A stretch of DNA of 64,000 bases. Source: LMUY01 sp964245075. GTDB taxonomy: Bacteria; Pseudomonadota; Alphaproteobacteria; Acetobacterales; Acetobacteraceae. How positions within the stretch are numbered: the first letter of the stretch is position 1; every line of letters starts with the position of its first letter. The position numbers and the translations under genes were made by a program. The stretch covers positions 24,150-88,149 of the forward strand of contig CAXTLC010000004.1 in assembly GCA_964245075.1 (NCBI GenBank), read 5' to 3'. The notes below the pieces were generated by a model. It saw only the letters and a list, made by a program, of their open reading frames with translations, ran no database searches and had not been told where the DNA came from. Below, in pieces: positions 28,337 to 37,310 of this stretch.

Positions 28337-28794
28337 GGCAGCCGGTCGGCCCAGCCGGAAACGGAGGCGACCCGCCCGGCGCCGCGATGCGACAGCGTCA
28401 CCTCCAGCGCGTCCGGCGGCGCCGAGGCGCCCAGCCGGTCCGCCCATTCCACCACCACGATGCCGAGCCGCGCCTCGTCCCAGCCCAGCTCGACCACCCC
28501 GCTCGGCCCGTCCAGCCGCCAAAGGTCGAAGTGGAACAATGGCCCGGCCCGCGTGTCATATTCCTGCACCAGGGTATAGGACGGGCTGGGCACCGCCAGG
28601 TCCGGTTGCGCCGCGGCGGCGCGGATCAGCGCGCGGGCCAGGGCGGACTTGCCGGCCCCGAGCGGCCCGTGCAGCAGGATCGCGTCCCCCGGCCGCAGCA
28701 GGCCGGCAATGCGGGCGCCGAGCGCCTCCGTGGCACGGAGGCCGGGCAGGGAAAGGCAACGGGCCGGTCGGGCCGCCACGGTCGTTTCAGACAT
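28333..28794 (-). CDS. tsaE: tRNA threonylcarbamoyladenosine biosynthesis ATPase TsaE
   Basis: 153 residues. P-loop GPLGAGKS at 43-50, then SPSYTLVQEYD and HFDLWRLDG, all TsaE marks, with VVVEWADRL late. It supports t6A37 formation together with TsaB and TsaD. It heads the block tsaE-murU-like-addB-addA-trxA on the minus strand, divergent from the flavoprotein gene. Confidence 0.95.
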   Translation of the reverse strand: MSETTVAARPARCLSLPGLRATEALGARIAGLLRPGDAILLHGPLGAGKSALARALIRAAAAQPDLAVPSPSYTLVQEYDTRAGPLFHFDLWRLDGPSGVVELGWDEARLGIVVVEWADRLGASAPPDALEVTLSHRGAGRVASVSGWADRLP

Positions 28795-28881
28795 AGGTCT
28801 GTTTTAGCGGGACACCGCCCGGCTCGCCAGCCTCATGCGCTCCCGCTTGCGCGGGCGGTCATCGACGCTAGGTTCCTGCGC

Positions 28882-29904
28882 ATGGGTGAGATCATGGACG
28901 CGGACGTGGCAATCATCGGCGCCGGCCCGGTTGGGCTGTTCGCCGCCTTCGAATGCGGGATGCTGAAGCTGCGGCCGATCCTGATCGATGCGCTGCCGGA
29001 GGTGGGCGGCCAATGCTCGGCCCTGTATCCGGAGAAGCCGATCTACGACATTCCGGCCTACCCGTCGATCGCCGCCGGGCACCTGATCGCCCAGTTGGAG
29101 GAGCAGATCGCCCCCTTCGCGCCGCCCCGCCTGCTCGGCCGCCGGGTGGAGCGGCTCGAAGGCGGGCGCGGCGCCTTCGTGCTGGGAACCGACGGGGGGG
29201 AGACCGTGCGTGCCCGCGCGGTGCTGCTGGCGGCCGGCGCCGGCGCGTTCGGCCCCAACCGGCCGCCGCTGGACGGGCTGGCGATGTTCGAGGCGACCGG
29301 GACGGTGCAGTACCTGGTGCGCCGGCGGGACGAGTACGCCGGCCGCCGCGTCGTGATCGCGGGGGGCGGGGACAGCGCGGTCGATTGGGCCCTGTCCCTG
29401 AAGGACGTGGCGGACAAGGTTTACGTGGTGCACCGCCGCGCGAAGTTCCGCGCCGCGCCCGAAACCGCCGCGCAACTGGACGCCGCCGCGGCGCGCGGCG
29501 AGGTGGAGATGGTGATCCCCTACCAACTGCATGCCCTGCACGGCGCGGGCGGGGCGTTGAGCGGGGTGGAGGTCGCCCACCTGGACGGCACGACCCGCGT
29601 GCTCCAAGCGGACCGGCTGCTGCCGTTCTTCGGGCTGTCCATGGACCTGGGGCCGATCGCAGGCTGGGGCATGGCGCTGGAGCGGCACCACGTGCAGGTC
29701 GATCCCGCCACCTGCCAGACCAGCGTGCCCGGCGTGTTCGCGATCGGCGACGTCGCGACCTATCCCGGCAAGCTGAAGCTCATCCTGCAAGGCTTCAGCG
29801 AGGCGGCCATGGCCGCCCACGCCATCCACCCGATCGTCCATCCGGGCGAGGCGCTGCATTTCGAGTATTCCACCAGCAGGGGGGTTCCCGCCGGCGCCGG
29901 GTGA
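28882..29904 (+). CDS. Ferredoxin-NADP reductase, thioredoxin reductase-like type
   Basis: 340 residues from the ATG at 28882. FAD-binding GAGPVGLFAAFECG near the start, EVGGQCSALYPEKPIYDIP (typical of this group), NADPH-binding VIAGGGDSAVDWAL, and FAIGDVATYPGKLKLILQGF at the end. There is no CxxC redox pair, so it is not a thioredoxin reductase. These enzymes pass electrons between NADPH and ferredoxin or flavodoxin. A ClpP-like gene follows 47 bp downstream. Confidence 0.9.
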   Translation: MGEIMDADVAIIGAGPVGLFAAFECGMLKLRPILIDALPEVGGQCSALYPEKPIYDIPAYPSIAAGHLIAQLEEQIAPFAPPRLLGRRVERLEGGRGAFVLGTDGGETVRARAVLLAAGAGAFGPNRPPLDGLAMFEATGTVQYLVRRRDEYAGRRVVIAGGGDSAVDWALSLKDVADKVYVVHRRAKFRAAPETAAQLDAAAARGEVEMVIPYQLHALHGAGGALSGVEVAHLDGTTRVLQADRLLPFFGLSMDLGPIAGWGMALERHHVQVDPATCQTSVPGVFAIGDVATYPGKLKLILQGFSEAAMAAHAIHPIVHPGEALHFEYSTSRGVPAGAG

Positions 29905-29951
29905 CATCCGGCCCGCCGCGTCCCATGTTCCGCCCGACCGTCGACGGAGAG

Positions 29952-30750
29952 ATGCCCATGCCCCGCCTCCATGACCCCAGGCTCGATGACCCCAGGNNNN
30001 NNNNNNNNNNNNNNNNNNNNNNNNNNNNNNNNNNNNNNNNNNNNNNNNNNNNNNNNNNNNNNNNNNNNNNNNNNNNNNNNNNNNNNNNNNNNNNNNGATG
30101 ACCCCAGGTTCGATGACGAGGACGAGCCCGACTCCCCTGACGTGCCCGAGCCCATGGGGCCGGAGCCGAAGGAGCCGAGCGACAACCGGACGCTCAGCTC
30201 GCCGGTCAACGAGCTGGAAAGCCGTCTGTTCAAGCAGCGCAAGGTGCTGGTGTTCGGCGCGATCAACGACAAGGTCGCGCGGGACGTGACGGGCCGGCTG
30301 CTGGCGCTGGCCAGCGAGGGCAGCGGCCCGATCGACGTCTATATCAACTCGCCCGGCGGCCACGTGGAAAGCGGCGACACGATCCACGACATGATCCGCT
30401 TCGTGGATGCCGAGGCGACGGTGCGGGTGATCGGCACCGGCTGGGTGGCAAGCGCCGGCGCGCTGATCTTCCTGGCCGGCCGCAAGGAGAACCGCTTCTG
30501 CCTGCCCAACACCCGCTTCCTGCTGCACCAGCCGATGGGCGGCGTGCGGGGGCCTGCGACCGACATCGACATCGAGGCGCGCGAGATCATCAAGATGCGC
30601 GAGCGGATCAACCGCATCATCGCGCGCGAGACCGGGCAGACCTTTGAGCGGATCGCGAGCGACACGGACCGCAACTACTGGATGGGCGCCGAAGAGGCGA
30701 TCACCTACGGGCTGGTCAGCCGCGTCGTCGCGAGCGCAAAGGAGTTGTAG
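29952..30750 (+). CDS. ClpP-like protease with altered triad and DDPR-repeat N-terminus (assembly gap inside)
   Basis: ClpP fold: INSPGGHVESGDTIHDMIRF, catalytic Ser codon at 30451-30453 (GWVASAGALI), His codon at 30526-30528 (LLHQPMGG). The expected Asp is replaced: TDRNYWMGAEEA aligns with E. coli TERDRFLSAPEA, so the Asp site reads Asn (30673-30675). Listeria ClpP1 is known to have Asn there. The N-terminus begins MPMPRLHDPRLDDPR, runs into a 100-N gap, and resumes DDPRFDDEDEPD; the frame before the gap does not match that after it with 100 bases, so the true gap length differs. The long acidic leader is unusual for ClpP. A ClpR-like or regulatory subunit is possible. Confidence 0.8.
29997..30096. 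other. Assembly gap (100 N) within DDPR-coding tandem repeat
   Basis: Exactly 100 N, the usual placeholder for unknown length. Both edges carry the unit GATGACCCCAGG: CATGACCCCAGGCTC and GATGACCCCAGG to the left, GATGACCCCAGGTTC to the right. The gap is probably a collapsed tandem repeat encoding LDDPR-like units. Confidence 0.9.
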
Positions 30751-30784
30751 GGCGAGCTTGCCATAGTCTCCTCCCTGTGTTCCC

Positions 30785-30867
30785 CCTCTCCCCCTGGGAG
30801 AGGGCCGGGGTGAGGGTGCAGGGCAGAACCTGCCGAGTTGCATAACCCCCTCACCCAGCCTTCTCCC
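30785..30867. repeat. REP-like palindromic element / bidirectional terminator
   Basis: Left hairpin CCCTCTCCC (30785-30793) with GGGAGAGGG (30797-30805). The segment 30797-30817 is also the imperfect reverse complement of 30847-30867 (CCCTCACCCAGCC...), giving a long nested structure. GGCTTTTAT follows, a modest T-rich end. It lies between the convergent ClpP-like and DUF2945 genes. Similar CCCTCTCCC...GTGAGGG elements are dispersed in many proteobacterial genomes; copies elsewhere could not be checked. Confidence 0.65.
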
Positions 30868-30886
30868 AGAAGGAGAGGGCTTTTAT

Positions 30887-31096
30887 CTACGCCTTTTTCA
30901 GTTCTTCCGGCCTGTGAACCGCCGGCTTGCCGGACTTGTTGCTCTTCACCACGACTTCCGGATGATCCTTCCTGGCCTTGGCCGTATGGCTCTTCACCTT
31001 GGTCGTGCTGGTCACGACCTTCTCCACCATGCCCTTCGTCTCGCCTTGCGAGGTATCCCACTTCACCGTGTCGCCCTTCTTTAGCATTGCCGTCAT
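30887..31096 (-). CDS. DUF2945 (HVA1/Tudor-like) small protein
   Basis: 69 residues from the ATG at 31096 (MTAMLKKGD), with AGGAGG just upstream; the open frame extends further but reads into the repeat. The sequence KKGDTVKWDTSQGETKGMVE and the Lys-rich, His-containing body (KARKDHPEVVVKSNKSGK) fit DUF2945, a small beta-barrel family. Molecular role unknown. The protein is strongly basic. It is convergent with the ClpP-like gene and borders the AT-rich island. Confidence 0.8.
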   Translation of the reverse strand: MTAMLKKGDTVKWDTSQGETKGMVEKVVTSTTKVKSHTAKARKDHPEVVVKSNKSGKPAVHRPEELKKA

Positions 31097-31146
31097 CGCA
31101 GCCTCCTGTTCGCTACGATTCAGCAACGCCCGAAGGAGCGCCAAAT

Positions 31147-31179
31147 TCAGCCGAACACGCCGGGCCACGCGGCCTGCAT
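31147..31179. repeat. Left copy of 33-bp direct repeat (displaced lipB 3' end)
   Basis: Matches 32832-32864 at 32 of 33 positions. It encodes, on the minus strand, QAAWPGVFG-stop, the end of LipB. Weaker similarity (GATGCGGAC, TCCGCATC) continues about 25 bp further with a one-base indel that breaks the LipB frame. It looks like an att-type remnant of lipB. Confidence 0.85.
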
Positions 31180-31344
31180 GACCTGGGTCCGCATCGAGCG
31201 GGCTGTCACTTTGAGGGCTCCTGCAACCCTGCACCGCGACGCGATCAACGATGATCACGGGATTGTTTGTTGCGCAACGCTGCCGAGATTGCGGACAGTT
31301 TGTTTCGGCTAAGGCAAGTTCGCTGTTACAAAGCGGAGTGTGAA

Positions 31345-31515
31345 GTGAAGCATTTTAATGCCGATCTTAATGGTAATTTGGATGACAGCGCAAGCATCCA
31401 AAATGGCAGCACAGATGTTCAAGATGACACGACTACGCCAATTGCTTCTCAGATGTTGAACATGCCAAAAGTATGGCATTCTCAGACTCAAGTGCATTGC
31501 CTTCGTCAAAGGTGA
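31345..31515 (+). CDS. Small acidic Ser/Thr/Asn-rich ORF, possibly the frameshifted start of the next gene
   Basis: 56 codons from a GTG with GGAG six bases upstream. Residues 1-42 are rich in D, N, S, T and Q (for example DLNGNLDDSASIQNGSTDV), like the N-terminus of the overlapping 260-residue protein. The last 14 residues read shadow-like in the overlap. A shift at the A4 run at 31467-31470 would join the two frames. No family recognised. Confidence 0.35.
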   Translation: MKHFNADLNGNLDDSASIQNGSTDVQDDTTTPIASQMLNMPKVWHSQTQVHCLRQR

Positions 31516-32255
31516 CATCTTCGTCTTCTCAGTCTGTGATCGCTCCTACCCCGTCCGATGAGACTCCTACGGGTGGAGATATCTTCAACGGCAGCTTTGA
31601 CATTCAAGCTAACGTAGAGGGGGATATCACAAGCTCCGCCTACTACATCGGAGCAGGAGATATAGCGGGTGATCTGTACGCTGGTCAAAATGGAGATCCT
31701 GGAAACTACGCAGGCGGTGGTGTCGATCAGGTCTTTCAGACCAACATTACACAAATGATAAACGCCGGCGACCCATATGTCGTTAGTGTAAACAATAGTA
31801 TGAACGCCCTTATAGACGGACCGCCTGCACAGGCCGTTCAGAACTGGCAACAAGGCGTTCAGACAGTCGTTTCTGGCTATAACATTCTGGGCCAGTCAGT
31901 GCCAATCGGTCCAGGTAACGCTGCTACGGGATTACAGGAGTTCCTGGCAGCCGCTGGAAACGTCGGTCTCGACATGGGAAAAGCCATGGGCTACGCTGGT
32001 GCATCTGCGGCGGCTGGAGCTGTTTTTATAGAGAATCTTAATTTTACTGCCGGAGCGCTTGCACTTACCGCCGCGGCGGGAGCAATCTCCAGCGTTAACG
32101 ATGCAGTAACGACATTGGAGTCGCCCTTGTCCGCCAACGAACAGGCGACTGTTTCCATGCTTCGAAATGGCATTGCCAGCACCCTTAATCATTTCACACA
32201 GGCGGCAGAATCACTCGGCTACGGATCGGGAACAAACCTTCCTATAAATCCGTAA
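31473..32255 (+). CDS. Unknown Gly/Ala/Ser-rich, Lys/Arg-poor protein, candidate secreted effector
   Basis: 260 residues, no family recognised. It has only two Lys and one Arg and no Cys, which fits export rather than a cytoplasmic role, but no classical signal peptide. The N-terminus is Ser/Thr/Pro-rich (1-40), the middle Gly/Asp/Asn-rich, and about 180-225 holds two weakly hydrophobic Ala-rich stretches (GYAGASAAAGAVFIENLNF, AGALALTAAAGAIS) that might insert in a membrane. A two-helix membrane protein follows 54 bp downstream, so a bacteriocin-like protein with its immunity partner is one possibility; this is speculation from layout. GC and codon use differ sharply from neighbours. Confidence 0.6.
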   Translation: MAFSDSSALPSSKVTSSSSQSVIAPTPSDETPTGGDIFNGSFDIQANVEGDITSSAYYIGAGDIAGDLYAGQNGDPGNYAGGGVDQVFQTNITQMINAGDPYVVSVNNSMNALIDGPPAQAVQNWQQGVQTVVSGYNILGQSVPIGPGNAATGLQEFLAAAGNVGLDMGKAMGYAGASAAAGAVFIENLNFTAGALALTAAAGAISSVNDAVTTLESPLSANEQATVSMLRNGIASTLNHFTQAAESLGYGSGTNLPINP

Positions 32256-32309
32256 AGGAATGCCTCGTGGAATTGTAATTATCAGATCCATGTCAAAGAA
32301 TGCTTGCCA

Positions 32310-32651
32310 ATGAATCCTTGTAGTCCTGTGACGGTCACGAAGAACAAGTGGATTTACTTCTGGTTTTTCATTGTGCTTATTCCTGTCTTTATCGGGGTGA
32401 TTATACACCTGATCATCTTAGAAGTTATCGGAGTTGCAATTGGAAGTTTAGTCTTGTGGTGGGCTGGGCGGTTTCTAATCCTAAAAACTGCGCTATGCCC
32501 GGTTTGCAGCGTAATGAACACTTTGAGGTCTACTCGGTTAGAATGCACTAATTGTCATAGTCCATTGATCATAACTAGTGAGCTTAGATTTGGTTTACGG
32601 CTCCGTGATCTTTATGTCCGAGAGTATGTCTGTCCAGCCCAGAAATCGTGA
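32310..32651 (+). CDS. Two-helix membrane protein with zinc-ribbon-like CxxC pairs
   Basis: 113 residues from the ATG at 32310; a TTG at 32304 is also in frame. Two hydrophobic helices lie at about 15-40 and 42-58 (IYFWFFIVLIPVFIGVII; VIGVAIGSLVLWW). CPVC at about 67 and CTNC at about 83 then form a likely zinc ribbon, followed by a short tail. Low-GC like its upstream neighbour. It could be an immunity or accessory protein for that gene, or a small membrane sensor. No family name can be given. Confidence 0.55.
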   Translation: MNPCSPVTVTKNKWIYFWFFIVLIPVFIGVIIHLIILEVIGVAIGSLVLWWAGRFLILKTALCPVCSVMNTLRSTRLECTNCHSPLIITSELRFGLRLRDLYVREYVCPAQKS

Positions 32652-32698
32652 CCCGGTCACGGCACGAAGCAGCGGAAGGCGCTGGTGATTTGCGGTAG

Positions 32699-32732
32699 GT
32701 GGCAGTGGGCCGCCGTTCGCGTTCGCTGCCAC
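32699..32732. repeat. Inverted repeat GTGGCAG-N20-CTGCCAC at right side of the island
   Basis: Perfect 7-bp arms at 32699-32705 and 32726-32732, in a 180-bp GC-rich segment between the island genes and the right 33-bp repeat. It may be a terminator hairpin or the end of a lost mobile element. A 16-codon ATG ORF with GAGGAGG before it follows at 32764 and has no likeness to any protein. Confidence 0.4.
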
Positions 32733-32831
32733 TGTTGTCGGGGTGATTGAGGAGGATCAACAGATGAGCGCGGACTTTGGCGCATTCCTTGGACTGCCTC
32801 TGCTTCTGTGACGCGGGAGTGTGCCGCTGGG

Positions 32832-32864
32832 TTCAGCCGAACACGCCGGGCCATGCGGCCTGCA
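32832..32864. repeat. Right copy of 33-bp direct repeat (within intact lipB end)
   Basis: It forms the last codons and stop of intact lipB on the minus strand; 32 of 33 positions match 31147-31179, the one difference being a synonymous change in an Ala codon. Confidence 0.85.
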
Positions 32865-33510
32865 ACGCCCCGTCCGCATCCGGCAGGCTCGCCGTGATAC
32901 CAAGGGCTTCCAGGCTCGTGACCCCGTGCTCCCGGATGCCGCACGGCACGATGCCGCCGAAATGCCGCAGGTCCGGGCAAACGTTCAGCGCCACCCCGTG
33001 CCAGCTCACCCAACGGGTGACGCGCACCCCGACCGCGGCGATCTTGCTTTCGCCGCCGCGCCCGTCCGCCACCCAGATGCCGACCCGGCCAGCCCGGCGC
33101 TCGCCGCGCACGTTGAAAGCGTCCAACGCGCGGATCAGCCACTCCTCCAGCCCCCACACGAAGGCCCGCACGTCCCTGGCGGCCACCTGGCCGTGCCGCC
33201 GGGTGAGGTCCAGCATGACGTAGGCGGTGCGCTGGCCCGGCCCGTGGTAGGTCCATTGCCCACCGCGGCCGGCGTTGTGGGTCGGGAAGCCCTGCGGGTT
33301 GCTCAGGTCCTCCGGCTGCGCGCTGGTGCCGGCGGTGTAGAGCGGCGGATGTTCGAGCAGCCACACCGTTTCCGCGGCTTCGCCGGCGCGGATGGCGGCG
33401 GCCCGCGCCGCCATGGCCGCCAGCGCCGCGTCATACGGCACCGGGCTGTCGGTGATCCGCCAGGCCAGGTCAGCCCCGGCATGCAGGCCGGTTGAAAGAA
33501 GGCCGTCCAT
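32833..33510 (-). CDS. lipB: Lipoyl(octanoyl) transferase LipB
   Basis: 225 residues. Motifs WLLEHPPLYTAGTSA, GRGGQWTYHGPGQRTAYVMLD, catalytic Lys in ESKIAAVGVR and Cys in GGIVPCGI. It moves octanoyl from acyl carrier protein to E2 subunits of 2-oxoacid dehydrogenases and glycine cleavage H protein, the first step in lipoate assembly. Its 3' end is duplicated at 31147-31179. It is divergent from tRNA-Leu, 24 bp away. Confidence 0.95.
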   Translation of the reverse strand: MDGLLSTGLHAGADLAWRITDSPVPYDAALAAMAARAAAIRAGEAAETVWLLEHPPLYTAGTSAQPEDLSNPQGFPTHNAGRGGQWTYHGPGQRTAYVMLDLTRRHGQVAARDVRAFVWGLEEWLIRALDAFNVRGERRAGRVGIWVADGRGGESKIAAVGVRVTRWVSWHGVALNVCPDLRHFGGIVPCGIREHGVTSLEALGITASLPDADGALQAAWPGVFG

Positions 33511-33534
33511 CCGCTATACGCCACCGTCCACGAT

Positions 33535-33617
33535 GCGGTCGTGGCGAAATGGTAGACGCGCAAGCTTGAGGTGCTTGTGGGGGAAACCCTGTGGAAGTTC
33601 GAGTCTTCTCGACCGCA
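33535..33617 (+). tRNA. tRNA-Leu (GAG)
   Basis: Acceptor arms GCGGTCG and CGACCGC pair, with A as discriminator. Anticodon stem CAAGC/GCTTG (33561-33565, 33573-33577) encloses loop TTGAGGT with anticodon GAG at 33568-33570. The long variable arm (GTGGGGGAAACCCTGT) and TTCGAGT in the T loop mark a class II leucine tRNA. CCA is not encoded. Confidence 0.95.
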
Positions 33618-33680
33618 TTCTGACCACCCCCGTTGCATCCCGGGCCGCTCCGTCCGTAACTGAGCCGCCACAGGGAGCAA

Positions 33681-35960
<2,280 letters not shown>

Positions 35961-36434
35961 CGGTCAGGCAATCCGGACGGCAAGGAGCAGCAGGCAGGCG
36001 GCCGGCAGCACATCTGCGCCGGGCGCAGCCGCACGAAGCAGCCGGGAACCGCCCGCCGACGGGCGGCAATGGGGTCAGGCACCGCCATGGTCGCGCACCC
36101 CAGCATCGCCCCGAGCCGGGACACGGCCGGGCCGCCGCCGTTCCGGCGACCACCGGCAGCCTCGCGGCATGGGCGAGCAGCAGGCTTTCCCAGGGAGCGC
36201 GGCGCTTCGGGTCCTCGGCACCGTCGGCGAGGCAGGCGGATGCAACGTCCACGCACGTTTTAACGATGCGGTAACGGCGTTGTCGCATGAAAGCTGTCCG
36301 CCGTGACAGCCCGGACGGCGTCAAAATGACACAATGGGGAGGTCCCTTGCTGACAGTGCCGTGTTCATGCCACCAATCGGGCAAAGGGGCGGCACGACCC
36401 TGGGCAACAACATGAACCACGATCAGGACACCGC
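35961..36434. other. 474-bp non-coding stretch between maeB and galU
   Basis: No convincing gene on either strand; all open frames are Arg/Pro-rich shadows. At 36049-36066 lies a perfect hairpin (CCGCCCG, loop CCGA, CGGGCGG), a possible maeB terminator without a T-tract. From about 36250 the DNA is less GC-rich (TTTTAACGATGCGGTAACG), and the galU promoter is probably there. Confidence 0.6.
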
Positions 36435-37310
36435 ATGAAACCCCTGCGTAAGGCCGTTCTCCCAGTCGCAGGGCTCGGCACCCGCTTCCTTCCCGCAACC
36501 AAGGCCACCGCGAAGGAGATGCTGCCAGTCGTCGACAAGCCGCTGATCCAGTATGCCGTGGAAGAGGCGCGGGCTGCCGGCATCGAGCAGTTCTGCATGG
36601 TCACCGGGCGCGGCAAGACCGGGCTGGTGGAGCATTTCGACATCGCCTTCGAGTTGGAAGCCACGCTGCGGGAGCGCGGCAAGACCGACATGATCCAATT
36701 GCTGCGGGACATGGCGGTGCAGCCCGGCTCCATCGCCACCGTGCGCCAGCAGGTGCCGATGGGATTGGGCCACGCGATCTGGTGCGCGCGGTCCTTCATC
36801 GGCGACGACCCGTTCGCGATCCTGCTGCCCGATGACCTCATCCTTTCCAAGGTGCCCTGCCTCAAGCAACTGGCGGACGCCTACGCCGAGACGGGCGGCA
36901 ACGTGGTCGCCGTGACCGAGGTGCCGCGCCACCAGACCAACAAGTACGGCATCCTGGACATCGCCCACGACGACGGGCACCTGGTGGAGGTGCGCGGCCT
37001 GGTGGAGAAGCCGGACCCGGCTTCGGCGCCGTCCAACCTGTCCATCATCGGCCGCTACGTGCTGATGCCGCAGGTGCTGGAGCATCTTTCCAGGATGGAA
37101 CGCGGGGCCGGCAACGAGGTGCAGCTGACCGACGCGATGGCCAAGCTGATCGGCTCCATGCCGTTCCACGGCCTGCGCTACGAGGGCGAACGGTTTGACT
37201 GCGGCGACAAGGTCGGCTTTCTGGAGGCGCAGATCGCATTCGCCTTGCAGCGCCCCGACCTGAGCGAGGCGGTGCAGAGATTCCTCACCAAATATCGCGG
37301 GGCTTCATGA
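36435..37310 (+). CDS. galU: UTP-glucose-1-phosphate uridylyltransferase
   Basis: 291 residues. Begins KPLRKAVLPVAGLGTRFLP, the nucleotide-binding signature with TKATAKEMLPVVDKPLIQYA; GHAIWCARSFIGDDPFAILLPDD follows with the metal Asp, and late GDKVGFLEAQIAFAL. It makes UDP-glucose for exopolysaccharide, LPS and trehalose. The next gene overlaps by 4 bp (ATGA), so sugar-phosphate supply is co-expressed. Confidence 0.96.
   Translation: MKPLRKAVLPVAGLGTRFLPATKATAKEMLPVVDKPLIQYAVEEARAAGIEQFCMVTGRGKTGLVEHFDIAFELEATLRERGKTDMIQLLRDMAVQPGSIATVRQQVPMGLGHAIWCARSFIGDDPFAILLPDDLILSKVPCLKQLADAYAETGGNVVAVTEVPRHQTNKYGILDIAHDDGHLVEVRGLVEKPDPASAPSNLSIIGRYVLMPQVLEHLSRMERGAGNEVQLTDAMAKLIGSMPFHGLRYEGERFDCGDKVGFLEAQIAFALQRPDLSEAVQRFLTKYRGAS

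Larger units (their letters stand above)
31147..32864. mobile_element. Small AT-rich genomic island inserted at the lipB 3' end
   Basis: The DNA between the two repeats is visibly AT-richer from about 31240 to 32650 than anything else in the window and uses different codons. It carries a small ORF, a 260-residue Gly/Ala/Ser-rich protein and a two-helix zinc-ribbon membrane protein. The intact lipB keeps its own 3' end on the right while a decayed copy sits on the left, the pattern left by site-specific integration into a gene end. No integrase or transposase is recognisable, so it is a remnant, a passenger moved in trans, or a recombination product. Confidence 0.6.

Noticed and set aside
32764..32811. 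A 16-codon ATG ORF with GAGGAGG before it, beside the island
   Set aside because: Too short to judge and no similarity pattern; the Shine-Dalgarno-like string could be chance.
35961..36434. Several Arg/Pro-rich open frames after maeB
   Set aside because: They overlap one another on both strands, have no recognisable domain and look like non-coding GC-rich DNA.
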